Positions 15,848 to 24,271 of a stretch of DNA of 33,528 nucleotides are shown one piece after another. Every line of letters starts with the position of its first letter. The stretch's first letter is position 1. The position numbers and the translations under genes are program-made. This DNA comes from Candidatus Gastranaerophilales bacterium (GTDB lineage: Bacteria; Cyanobacteriota; Vampirovibrionia; Gastranaerophilales; Gastranaerophilaceae), in NCBI GenBank assembly GCA_900767135.1, contig CAAFYU010000068.1, positions 1 through 33,528 of the forward strand, read 5' to 3'. A model generated the notes under the pieces. That model was not told where the DNA came from. It did no database searches and worked only from the letters and a program-made list of their open reading frames with translations.

Positions 15848-16528
15848 ATGCAAAAACTTCAAGCTTTTACATTAGCGGAAATAATTATCACAATGGGCAT
15901 CGTAGGCGTAATTGCGGCCTTAACGGTTCCTGACTTGGTAAGCGATTACCAAAATAAAGCAATGGCAGTAAAAATAAGAAAATCAGTCAACGATGTTGAA
16001 AGTGCAATTGATCAATACATAACAGCAGAAGGCAAAACAAATTTTGCTCAAACGAAAGTAATGACAAACAGGCAAACCATAGATGGATTTGTTAGAGAGA
16101 ATTTCAGAGTCATAAAAACTTGTGGCGGAACTAATGCATGTCAAAGAGATTGTGCTGCGGGTGATGAAGCTTGTGCACAAGAAGTTGCAACTTGTAAAGA
16201 ACAAGTTGCGGCAGCTGGTTGTTTTGCGAATGAAAAATACATCTCTCTTGACAACTCAGCTTCTGCAAACTTTAATTGTAGCGAAACGTCTTATATTCTA
16301 GCTGATTCTACTGCAATATGTATGACTATTAACAGTGGTTTACTAGATGTTCACATTGACGTAAACGGGGCAGAACCACCTAATATTGGGGGAAGAGATA
16401 TGTTCAAATTTACTGTAAACTCAAAAGTTGAAATAAATGGGGGAGACGCTGCTAATTGCGAAAAGAATTCAAACGGTTATGGTTGTATTGCGAAACTTCA
16501 ACAAAACAACTGGAAGATGAATTATTAG
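15848..16528 (+). CDS. type IV pilin-like (prepilin) protein, paralogue of the preceding gene
   Basis: A 226-residue prepilin; the leader MQKLQA is followed by FTLAEIIITMGIVGVIAA with Glu at +5 and Ala at -1. The globular part is rich in cysteine, including a cluster at about residues 98-135 (CGGTNACQRDCAAGDEAC), unlike its neighbour, suggesting extra disulfides or metal binding. DVNGAEPPNIGGRDMFKF near the C-terminus matches the preceding gene. The frame opens at 15818, but the ATG at 15848 has AGAAAGG in front and gives a normal leader. The two genes form an operon of diverged duplicates. Confidence 0.86.
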   Translation: MQKLQAFTLAEIIITMGIVGVIAALTVPDLVSDYQNKAMAVKIRKSVNDVESAIDQYITAEGKTNFAQTKVMTNRQTIDGFVRENFRVIKTCGGTNACQRDCAAGDEACAQEVATCKEQVAAAGCFANEKYISLDNSASANFNCSETSYILADSTAICMTINSGLLDVHIDVNGAEPPNIGGRDMFKFTVNSKVEINGGDAANCEKNSNGYGCIAKLQQNNWKMNY

Positions 16529-16565
16529 ACTTTTGGCTGCTTAATAATTCTTTAAAAAGAATTCA

Positions 16566-16606
16566 ACACCCTCTTTGTTTGTACTAAAATTGAACAAAGA
16601 GGGTGT
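16566..16606. promoter_or_regulatory. perfect 14-bp inverted repeat around the glf -10 and Shine-Dalgarno
   Basis: ACACCCTCTTTGTT (16566-16579) and AACAAAGAGGGTGT (16593-16606) are exact reverse complements around a 13-nt loop that contains TAAAAT. The right arm includes the glf Shine-Dalgarno AGAGGG, 8 nt or so before the ATG at 16612. It could be a DNA operator, an RNA hairpin hiding the ribosome site, or a T-poor terminator for the prepilin operon. Confidence 0.65.
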
Positions 16607-16611
16607 ATTAT

Positions 16612-17721
16612 ATGGAAAACAAAAATTTGGTAGTTGGTTGCGGATTATCAGGAGCAGTGATTGCAAGATTACTCGCAGATATTGGCAAAAAAGTTCTTGT
16701 CATTGATAAAAAAGACCATATTGCAGGCAACATTTATGACTATGTGGACGAAAACGGAATTTGTATTCACAAATACGGCTCACATATTTTCCACACCAAT
16801 AATGATAAAGTTTGGAAATTTTTGAGCAAATTTACAAGCTTCAATACTTATATGCACAAAGTTATTGCATTAATCGACGGGATTGAAACAACTATTCCGT
16901 TCAATTTCAATACTCTTTATGACGTTTTCCCACAAACTCTTGCAAAGCGATTAGAAGAAAAACTTCTTGAAAAGTTTGAATATAACTCCAAAGTTCCAAT
17001 TCTGGAATTTCAAAAACAAAACGACAAAGATCTGAAATTCTTGGCAGATTACGTTTACGAAAAAGTATTTTTGCACTACACCGCAAAACAATGGGGCAAG
17101 AACCCAGACGAAATCGATAGTGCCGTAACTGCCCGAGTTCCCGTCTATATAAGCAAAGATGACAGATATTTTCAGGACAAATACCAAGGAATTCCTCTAA
17201 ACGGTTACACTAAAATGGTTGAAAAAATTCTCGATCACCCGAATATTGAAGTTAAACTAAACACTCCATATACAGCAATTAAAAATAGCGAGAATTTTGA
17301 CAAAATATTTTATACAGGTTCAATAGACGAATTTTTCAACTACAAATATGGCGAACTTCCATACCGCAGTGTGAATTTCAAATTCGAAACTTTCAACAGA
17401 GAATTTTTCCAATCTAATGCGGTTGTAAATTACCCTTGCAATTACGATTTCACAAGAATTCACGAATACAAATATTACTTAAACGACAAGTCTGAAAAAA
17501 CCGTTATTGCAAAAGAGTATTCAGAATTCTACAAACGCGGGAAAAACGAACCGTATTACCCGATTGTTAATAATGAAAACACAGAATTATACAAAAAATA
17601 TGCCTCAGAGGTTTCGGAAAACGTTTATTTCTTAGGACGCCTCGGTGATTACAAATATTATGACATGGACAAAGCTGTCCAAAGAGCTATTGATTTATTT
17701 GAGGAGATTTCTAATGCCTAA
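16612..17721 (+). CDS. glf: UDP-galactopyranose mutase
   Basis: Converts UDP-galactopyranose to UDP-galactofuranose with reduced FAD, supplying Galf for surface glycans; cytoplasmic. The 369-residue protein begins with the FAD-binding GCGLSGAVIARLL and has the family segments HKYGSHIFHTN, FNFNTLYDVFP, YTAKQWGKNPDEI and PVYISKDDRYFQDKYQGIP. The frame opens at 16603 (GTG), but the ATG at 16612 is the better start. It is the first gene of a surface-glycan operon, overlapping the next gene by 8 bases. Confidence 0.95.
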   Translation: MENKNLVVGCGLSGAVIARLLADIGKKVLVIDKKDHIAGNIYDYVDENGICIHKYGSHIFHTNNDKVWKFLSKFTSFNTYMHKVIALIDGIETTIPFNFNTLYDVFPQTLAKRLEEKLLEKFEYNSKVPILEFQKQNDKDLKFLADYVYEKVFLHYTAKQWGKNPDEIDSAVTARVPVYISKDDRYFQDKYQGIPLNGYTKMVEKILDHPNIEVKLNTPYTAIKNSENFDKIFYTGSIDEFFNYKYGELPYRSVNFKFETFNREFFQSNAVVNYPCNYDFTRIHEYKYYLNDKSEKTVIAKEYSEFYKRGKNEPYYPIVNNENTELYKKYASEVSENVYFLGRLGDYKYYDMDKAVQRAIDLFEEISNA

Positions 17722-18781
17722 AATCAGCGTGGTTGTTCCGATTTACAATGTAGAAAAATATTTAAAAGAATGTATCGAAAGCATCTTGAACCAAACACTT
17801 GATGACTTGGAAGTGATTTGTGTAAATGATGGTTCGACAGACAATTCACTTGATATTTTGAACGACTTTGCAAAACAAGACAAACGAGTAATTGTTATAA
17901 ACAAAGCAAATTCCGGTTACGGAAACACAATGAATATGGGCTTAAATGCGGCAACAGGTGAATATGTCGGAATTATTGAGTCTGATGATTTTGCAGACAA
18001 AAATATGTTTCAAGACCTCTACAAATTGGCAAAAGAGCACGATGCCGACATCGTAAAAGGCGACTGGTACAATTACTATTCTACCAAAGACTTTGCTCGC
18101 AAAAATAACAGAATTTCATCTGCCAAAGCCTTCAAACTAACTAACGCCAAAGAAGACAAAAGCCTTTTGAGAATTAACCCGTCAGTTTGGAGTGCGATTT
18201 ACAAAAGAGAATTTTTGAACCAAAACAACATAAGATTTTTGGAAACTCCCGGAGCTAGCTACCAAGATTTAGGCTTCACATTCAAAGTCTTTGCAACAGC
18301 AGAACGTGTAATTCTAACCGACAAAGCATACTTGTATTACAGACAAGATAACATGAATTCCAGCGTCAAAAGCAAAACCAAAGTCTATTGTGTTTGCGAC
18401 GAATACGCCGAAATCGACAGATTTTTAGACGAACGCCCTGACTTGAAAAAAGAGTTTAAAGTTCAAGAAGAAATCATCAGATATACGGCTTACGTAAGCT
18501 CTGCATTAAGAATTGACGACAGCTTTAAGCCTGAATTCGTTGAAGTTTTTGCGAAACACTTCAAAACTGAATACGAAAAAGGAACACTGACAGGCGAATT
18601 TTTCAAAAAAATCCACAAAAACGAATTTTTGACACTAATTAATGATCAGAAAAAATACTTGAAAGTATTGAAAAACCTTGAATTCAGAAGAAAATTCAAT
18701 CAAATTCGCAAAAATTTCTTATCGGTACATTTCAGAAACGGCAGATTAAATGTGACATTATTTGGAAAAGAGGTTATCTAA
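17714..18781 (+). CDS. family 2 glycosyltransferase
   Basis: A 355-residue GT-A enzyme. The N-terminus ISVVVPIYNVEKYLKECIES and VNDGSTDNS bind the nucleotide sugar, and ESDD supplies the metal-binding acidic residues. It should transfer a sugar, perhaps Galf made through glf, to a growing polysaccharide at the cytoplasmic face of the membrane. The ATG at 17714 has GAGGAG before it and overlaps glf by 8 bases. The first 100 residues closely resemble those of the next gene. Donor and acceptor are not predictable. Confidence 0.9.
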   Translation: MPKISVVVPIYNVEKYLKECIESILNQTLDDLEVICVNDGSTDNSLDILNDFAKQDKRVIVINKANSGYGNTMNMGLNAATGEYVGIIESDDFADKNMFQDLYKLAKEHDADIVKGDWYNYYSTKDFARKNNRISSAKAFKLTNAKEDKSLLRINPSVWSAIYKREFLNQNNIRFLETPGASYQDLGFTFKVFATAERVILTDKAYLYYRQDNMNSSVKSKTKVYCVCDEYAEIDRFLDERPDLKKEFKVQEEIIRYTAYVSSALRIDDSFKPEFVEVFAKHFKTEYEKGTLTGEFFKKIHKNEFLTLINDQKKYLKVLKNLEFRRKFNQIRKNFLSVHFRNGRLNVTLFGKEVI

Positions 18782-20644
18782 ATGCCCAAAATCTCTGTAA
18801 TAATTCCTGTTTATAATGTCGAAAAATACTTGGCAGAATGTCTTACAAGCGTTGTTAATCAGACATTCAAGGACATTGAAATAATCTGTGTAAACGACGG
18901 CTCAACCGACAATTCACCAATGATTTTAGAAGAATTTGCACAAAAAGATAGCCGTATCAAAATTATTAACCAAGAAAATCAAGGTATGTCTTGTGCACGA
19001 AATGCAGGACTTGCAGTTGCAACAGGGGAATATATCACATTCGTTGACAGCGACGACTATATTAGCACTGATTTGTATGCAGATATGCAAAAATATTTGC
19101 CGGCAGAATTAATTTGTTTTAATGCAAAAATTTTTCCAATGTCTGAAAAATATCGAGCACTACAAAACTATATTCAATGCAAATTTGAGGGCGAACAGCC
19201 AATAACAGAAAAAATTATTAAACAAACAAATATTCATATTTGGAATAAAATTTTTAAAACATCTGTTATTCGTGAAAATAATATAAAATTTCCTGATGGT
19301 TTGTATTTTGAAGATTTTCCATTTATGTTTGAGTATTTACATTCAATAAATACTGCAAAATTCGTTACTGGAAAAGGCTATTATTTTTACAGACAACAGC
19401 CAAATTCAATAATGAAAACATGTTCTCCAAAGTCAATCCACCACCTCTATGCTTGGCATTATTTATATGACAGATTTAAAGCAAGAGGGATTTATAACAA
19501 AAATTCGCAGTTTATTCATAAATTATTTAGGACTTATATAATTTTAGCTTACAGATATTCTGACGAACCATCAAGACCAGACATCATAAAAACGGCCAAA
19601 AATTATGCTTCAGAAATTAATTTCAAAGGGCTTGATGAACTAATTGATGCATTGATTAATAATAAAATGATATATTATGGAAGAAAAGAAAAAATCTTCT
19701 CCATTAAAAATTTTGAGCACAATGGCTACAAAGACAAGATTTTGACTCTTTTAGGACTACAAATCAAAATAAAATCAAAACCTATCTGGGAACACAGACC
19801 AAAAGTACTTGTGCATTTGCACCTGTATTATCTTGACCAGTTAGATTATATGTTGAAAAAACTGAAAAACATTAATTCTTGTGACTGGGATTTGTTTGTC
19901 ACAATGACTAAACAAGATGAAAAGGCAATTCAAAAATTAAAAGGCTTTAAACCAGATGTTTACATCGTACCGGTTGAAAATAAAGGATTTGATATTTGGC
20001 CGTTTTTGCAAGTGCTAAATCTTGTTGATTTAGATAATTACGACGATATCTTAAAAATTCACACAAAAAAATATAGAAAGAAAAAAGATTTTTACGGTCG
20101 TGGAAACGCATGGAGAAATTATCTGATAGACGCATTATTAGGTTCTCCCAAACAATTTCAAAAGAATATCCATTTGATGCAAATGGATAAATCCGTCGGA
20201 TTAATCGGTTCAAGGGCAACATTAGCAACAATGGGCTGTTTGGGAAAAGATGATAGCATTTTGTTTGATGAAATGTGCCAGAACCATGGAATACCTATTT
20301 CCAAAGGACGATTTATCGCCGGAACAATGTTTTTAGTTCGTGCAAAATGTTTCCAAAGAGTAAAAGATATGAATTTTAAATCAGAAGATTTTAACCACAT
20401 TCAACAAACAAGTGGGAGAACAACAACTGCACACACATTAGAACGCTTACTATCAAGAATTGTAGAAATTGAAGGATACGAAATTACAACCGTAAAAAGT
20501 GTAAAATACAGCATTCTTACTACAATCAAAATTTTTTTGAGAACAATCTTTTCAATAAGTAATCTCCCTCGGGAAAGTGAAAATGAGCCTAAAACGAAAG
20601 TTATTACTATTTTAGGATTAAAATTTACAAGGGTGAAAAAATGA
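18782..20644 (+). CDS. two-domain glycosyltransferase: GT2 plus RgpF-like domain
   Basis: A 620-residue fusion. Residues 1 to about 220 are a GT2 domain (ISVIIPVYNVEKYLAEC, VNDGSTDNS, FVDSDDY). Residues about 338-565 match the rhamnan-synthesis-F/RgpF type, with VLVHLHLYYLDQLDYML, VENKGFDIWPFL, ILKIHTKKY and the stretch LIGSRATLATMGCLG. RgpF-type domains extend rhamnose or related polysaccharides. The ATG directly follows the stop of the preceding gene, with AGAGG before it, and the end overlaps cutA by 4 bases. The sequence is more AT-rich in the middle than its neighbours. Confidence 0.88.
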   Translation: MPKISVIIPVYNVEKYLAECLTSVVNQTFKDIEIICVNDGSTDNSPMILEEFAQKDSRIKIINQENQGMSCARNAGLAVATGEYITFVDSDDYISTDLYADMQKYLPAELICFNAKIFPMSEKYRALQNYIQCKFEGEQPITEKIIKQTNIHIWNKIFKTSVIRENNIKFPDGLYFEDFPFMFEYLHSINTAKFVTGKGYYFYRQQPNSIMKTCSPKSIHHLYAWHYLYDRFKARGIYNKNSQFIHKLFRTYIILAYRYSDEPSRPDIIKTAKNYASEINFKGLDELIDALINNKMIYYGRKEKIFSIKNFEHNGYKDKILTLLGLQIKIKSKPIWEHRPKVLVHLHLYYLDQLDYMLKKLKNINSCDWDLFVTMTKQDEKAIQKLKGFKPDVYIVPVENKGFDIWPFLQVLNLVDLDNYDDILKIHTKKYRKKKDFYGRGNAWRNYLIDALLGSPKQFQKNIHLMQMDKSVGLIGSRATLATMGCLGKDDSILFDEMCQNHGIPISKGRFIAGTMFLVRAKCFQRVKDMNFKSEDFNHIQQTSGRTTTAHTLERLLSRIVEIEGYEITTVKSVKYSILTTIKIFLRTIFSISNLPRESENEPKTKVITILGLKFTRVKK

Positions 20645-20955
20645 TAATTATTCTATGCAATACAAATTTACAAGAGAATGCTGAGTTTATCGCCAAAACA
20701 CTTATCTCGGAAGAGCTTTGTGCTTGCGTGAATATAATTCCTAAAATCCAATCTATCTACAAATGGCAGGGAAAAATCGAAAATGATACAGAATTTTTAA
20801 TGCTTATCAAAACCCAAAACGAGTTATTTGAACAAGTAAAAAATCGAATTTTGGAATTACACCCTTATGAAGTGCCGGAAGTTATCTCATTTGACATTAC
20901 AAATGGCAACAAAGAGTACCTTGATTGGGTTTGTCAAAATACGAGAAAATTATAG
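20641..20955 (+). CDS. cutA: CutA1 divalent-ion tolerance protein
   Basis: A 104-residue small trimeric protein of the CutA family, with CNTNLQENAEFIAKTL at the start, the central CACVNIIPKIQSIYKWQGKIE and the C-terminal HPYEVPEVISFDI, all typical. CutA has been linked to copper and other metal tolerance but its function is not settled. It overlaps the preceding gene by ATGA, so it is the last gene of the glycan operon by position only; no functional link is evident. Confidence 0.93.
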   Translation: MIIILCNTNLQENAEFIAKTLISEELCACVNIIPKIQSIYKWQGKIENDTEFLMLIKTQNELFEQVKNRILELHPYEVPEVISFDITNGNKEYLDWVCQNTRKL

Positions 20956-21000
20956 AAATTTTGAGTAAATAGACCAATAATGCAATAATAGCTGCTATCA

Positions 21001-21083
21001 TCGTCATTCTGAGCGACAGCGAAAAAATCTAGCTTTTAATTTTAACTGGATTCTTTCGGTTCTGAAAAACCTCAGAATGACGA
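21001..21083. repeat. dispersed hairpin repeat (GTCATTCTGAG type)
   Basis: TCGTCATTCTGAG (21001-21013) and CTCAGAATGACGA (21071-21083) are perfect inverted repeats, and inside them GCGAAAAAATCTAG partly matches the reverse of CTGGATTCTTTCGG. Half of the same unit occurs at about 8637-8676 within the prepilin leader. It lies between the convergent ends of cutA and the AAA/M41 gene and may also end transcription. Confidence 0.75.
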
Positions 21084-21105
21084 CTAACCTTAACAGTTAC
21101 AGTTT

Positions 21106-24099
21106 TTAGTTTTCTTTTCTAACTGCAATACCCTTTTTCGTTGCTTCAATAACCTTCAAAATTGTATCGTCACAAAGAGCCAATTCCTCTTGAACTTCCG
21201 GCGATTGAGTTGCTCGCCATTCTTTCAAAGCATGCCTGAATTCATCGCCATCAACCAAACAATCACCTGATCCAACAAGTGGAGAATATTTTTCGGTAAA
21301 CCATTTATTGAACTCTGAATATTCTTCCGTAATCAAATCAGATACGATACTTGCATTGTTAAGGATTACACGTTCATCATCTTCAACCATTTGTTGTAAT
21401 TTGTCAGACAAAATTTCACCGTCATCAATTGCCATTTTGCCTGTTTTAGCTCCCATGCCGGCAACTTTAACCATATATTCAGCCACATTTCGTGCAGACT
21501 GCATATCACAGCTAATACCTAATGAACCGTTCATTCCATAGAAACGATGTTCAGCCGAATTCCCGCCATAAGAACAAACCAGATTTGAGAAGAATTTTTC
21601 AAATGAATATTGGCTATTAATATCTTCACCATGATAAACCGCACCGCCATAGAATCCTCTCGGGTCAAGGGTAATAAAGTTTACTTTATCCGGAATATGC
21701 CAAGGTTTTCCAAGAGTTTTTGCGATATTATTCATAACTTCAAGGTTTGTAGCATGCCCGCATTCGTGAGATGTTACCACATTTTTCTCATGCGGTTCTA
21801 TTCTACCAGTACTTGGGCGTCCTGTCGTCAATTGAAGATACGCTTCCGTAAAATCTCCTTTGACAATCTGCTTATGTCCTCTTTCAATCGCAACTGATTG
21901 TGCCTTATTTACAAGGTTTTTAATCTGAATAAATGGGAAACCTTCCGAAATCTCAGACACAAATTTAATCGTATCTTGTTTTTCTTCCGGAGTTCCACTT
22001 AGTCTAAAACCGTTTTTCTTCAAAGTTTGTGCAATGATATCAGCTCGTTCTTCTTTATTATAAGCAGGAGATGAAACCTCAATACTATCAACAAATTTGA
22101 ACGATTTCATAGTAGCTTCACCAATCAAGCGAGGATCAGCAACAGAGCCGACAACCAAGATATTCAATCCGTCTTTGTTTGCCTTATCCATTTCTCTAAG
22201 CAACTGTGCCATTGCTTTTTGGTGATATATAGAAACCATTTCCCCAACAGAGAAATATTCAAAGTTTTCAATAAACAATACAGCAGACTTGTTTGGAGCT
22301 CCTTCTGCTTGCGAACGCACAATTGAGAACATTTTTTTCATAGAAGCTTCTGGTGACAAAGCTCCACCGCCTAAGATATCAACATCTTTTGTACCAAAGT
22401 CCATTGTGTTGATTTCCATATAAGGGATTTTGGCTTCACCGGCAATTGCTTTTGCCGTAAAACGGCGACCACTTCCGGGAGATCCGTCTTGTGAATAGAT
22501 TACAACGCCTTTTGTTCCCATTTGATTTGACTTGATTTGTTTCACAAGTGCTGCTGCTTCTTTGCGAGTAGCTTCTTTACCTGTAAGATCTTTCAAACGT
22601 TTATTTGTATCAAAAATAACTTCAAAAGCTGCTTCATCGCCTGATTTTTTCAACATACTTTTTGCTTCAAACAAATATTTTGCAACATCTTTTTCATTAA
22701 CTTCTTTTTTGTCAATATAGTATCTTGAAATTTTTTGCATTAAATTGACTGTTTTGTCAGGGAAAACTCCGTCCATTTGGATAGATGCTTCCAATACCTT
22801 ATCTACTGCACCTTTTGTAAAAGAGTTTTTTATATCTTCCATTAAGCTCGGATTTTCTTTAAATGCTTGAATTTTTTGCTCTGTACTCAGTGTTGGCACA
22901 GGAGCTTCGTCAAACGTTTTAAACATATTTTGAAAAGCGTCTGGAGAATTCAACGCATAATAAGCATTCTTTGTATCATGAAACATATATTTTACGTTTT
23001 TAGGTTGTTTTTGCAATGCCTTTTGAGTTTCAGGATACATCGCCATAACATGAGTTCCTTCCGCATTAACAGTAGACATCAATATGCTTGGATCAAGAAC
23101 TACAATATAGTCTTTATTTTTATCTTTACCCAATTCCGTAACCAAATGAGCCAAATAATCCTGACTTGTAGCACCGTTTAACTCGATAAATTCAGATTTA
23201 TCGCCATAAGTTTTATCATGTAGTGCTTTAACAGTATCAATAAAGTTTTGCGGATTTTCTATTTTAGAATCATAAGTTAGGAATATATTATTACCCAATT
23301 CTAAATTCTTTAACACATTCGCAGCTCTATCTTTATATGCACTGAACGGCATTCTGTTTTCCAACGGAATTTTCTTCCACATAACAGCTTTGTCCAAGTC
23401 ATAGTTCATTGTATTTACAAATTTTGAAGTTCCGGCATCAGTAGCAGCCAATGCAGAATTGAACAAATCATCAATTTCTATTGGAGATCCGTCTTTTTCT
23501 ACATTTAAAATCAACGAATCAATTAAATCATCTGACATTAACTGTGAGTTTAATTTTTCCGGTTTTCTTTGAGGTTTTAATTTTTCAAGAACTTCATCTA
23601 ATTTTTGAATTTGCTCTTTAATTGCTGGCTGTAACTGGTTTCTCATTTCTTCATCTTTTATTATAGAAGGACTTATCGTTTCTTCAAGCATAATTGCAGC
23701 AGCAGGTTTAAGTGGGTCATTTGCATCTATTTCATCAGCATTTACCGCATCAATAAATTTGTCCAAGTCTTGCAATCCACGTCTTATGACATGAAGAGTT
23801 GTTACCTTGCTATAACCGGATTCAAGAGCATCTTCGGCAACATCATTCAAATATTGCCTTGCCGGTGTATCTAATCTATAAACCAATTCATTATATTTAC
23901 TTTTAGTTCCAACACCGGACTTCATATTCGCCTTAGCAGCCGTAAACGGGACATAATATGTTTGCCCCCCCCCCGAAAAAGACTTTTCATATTCAGGAGC
24001 AACAGGATTGCTCATTGACTGAGTTGCCTTATTTTTTTGTGTTTTGTTTTGAAAACTACTATAATTTTTATCTAAATTTAAACCTACTCTTGTAATCAT
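21106..24099 (-). CDS. FtsH-like AAA plus M41 metallopeptidase protein with long novel N-terminal region
   Basis: A 997-residue protein. The C-terminal third resembles an FtsH protease: a zinc site HECGH (H778, E779, H782), then GGNSAEHRFYG and GISCDMQSAR with D865 as likely third ligand. Before it is an AAA domain with altered ATPase motifs: Walker A reads GSPGSGRR (R545 where Lys is expected) and Walker B LFIEN (E611-N612 in place of DE), so ATP hydrolysis may be weak or lost. The first 500 or so residues match nothing I know. There is no N-terminal membrane helix as in FtsH. GAGG precedes the ATG at 24099; a GTG at 24105 is also open. A G10 tract encodes Gly43-45, so slippage would truncate the protein early; the present length is ON. 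A TAGCAAA element lies 58 nt upstream. Confidence 0.82.
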   Translation of the reverse strand: MITRVGLNLDKNYSSFQNKTQKNKATQSMSNPVAPEYEKSFSGGGQTYYVPFTAAKANMKSGVGTKSKYNELVYRLDTPARQYLNDVAEDALESGYSKVTTLHVIRRGLQDLDKFIDAVNADEIDANDPLKPAAAIMLEETISPSIIKDEEMRNQLQPAIKEQIQKLDEVLEKLKPQRKPEKLNSQLMSDDLIDSLILNVEKDGSPIEIDDLFNSALAATDAGTSKFVNTMNYDLDKAVMWKKIPLENRMPFSAYKDRAANVLKNLELGNNIFLTYDSKIENPQNFIDTVKALHDKTYGDKSEFIELNGATSQDYLAHLVTELGKDKNKDYIVVLDPSILMSTVNAEGTHVMAMYPETQKALQKQPKNVKYMFHDTKNAYYALNSPDAFQNMFKTFDEAPVPTLSTEQKIQAFKENPSLMEDIKNSFTKGAVDKVLEASIQMDGVFPDKTVNLMQKISRYYIDKKEVNEKDVAKYLFEAKSMLKKSGDEAAFEVIFDTNKRLKDLTGKEATRKEAAALVKQIKSNQMGTKGVVIYSQDGSPGSGRRFTAKAIAGEAKIPYMEINTMDFGTKDVDILGGGALSPEASMKKMFSIVRSQAEGAPNKSAVLFIENFEYFSVGEMVSIYHQKAMAQLLREMDKANKDGLNILVVGSVADPRLIGEATMKSFKFVDSIEVSSPAYNKEERADIIAQTLKKNGFRLSGTPEEKQDTIKFVSEISEGFPFIQIKNLVNKAQSVAIERGHKQIVKGDFTEAYLQLTTGRPSTGRIEPHEKNVVTSHECGHATNLEVMNNIAKTLGKPWHIPDKVNFITLDPRGFYGGAVYHGEDINSQYSFEKFFSNLVCSYGGNSAEHRFYGMNGSLGISCDMQSARNVAEYMVKVAGMGAKTGKMAIDDGEILSDKLQQMVEDDERVILNNASIVSDLITEEYSEFNKWFTEKYSPLVGSGDCLVDGDEFRHALKEWRATQSPEVQEELALCDDTILKVIEATKKGIAVRKEN
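23965..23974 (-). repeat. poly-G(10) tract in the AAA/M41 gene
   Basis: Ten C on the + strand encode the Gly run at residues 43-45. The coding context, TTTTTC-G10-CAAA, is nearly the same as at 8859-8867. Loss or gain of one or two G would shift the frame, so the gene is ON at G10. Confidence 0.7.
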
Positions 24100-24132
24100 T
24101 AACACCTCACTAAAAAACTATTTTTTATTTAT

Positions 24133-24157
24133 AACCCGCTAAAAATATTTTTTGCTA
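24133..24157 (-). promoter_or_regulatory. TAGCAAA-type promoter-like element
   Basis: Reading leftward from 24157: TAGCAAAAAATATTTTT, 58 nt before the ATG at 24099; TTATAA follows TAGCAA after 17 nt. It matches the elements before the genes starting at 53 and 2019. Confidence 0.4.
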
Positions 24158-24224
24158 CTTTCGTAATAAATATTTACAAAAAATTCTTTATTAGACTATA
24201 ACATATAAACTACCCACTCTCCTT

Positions 24225-24245
24225 CTCTCCCTAATTGAGGGAGAG
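24225..24245. terminator. hairpin at the end of the leftward three-gene operon
   Basis: CTCTCCCT-AATTG-AGGGAGAG is a perfect 8-bp stem located 27 nt past the stop of the gene ending at 24272. It lacks a T run in the leftward direction, so its use as a terminator is uncertain. Confidence 0.4.
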
Positions 24246-24271
24246 AGGCTTTATCTTGCACCTATCTCCGT

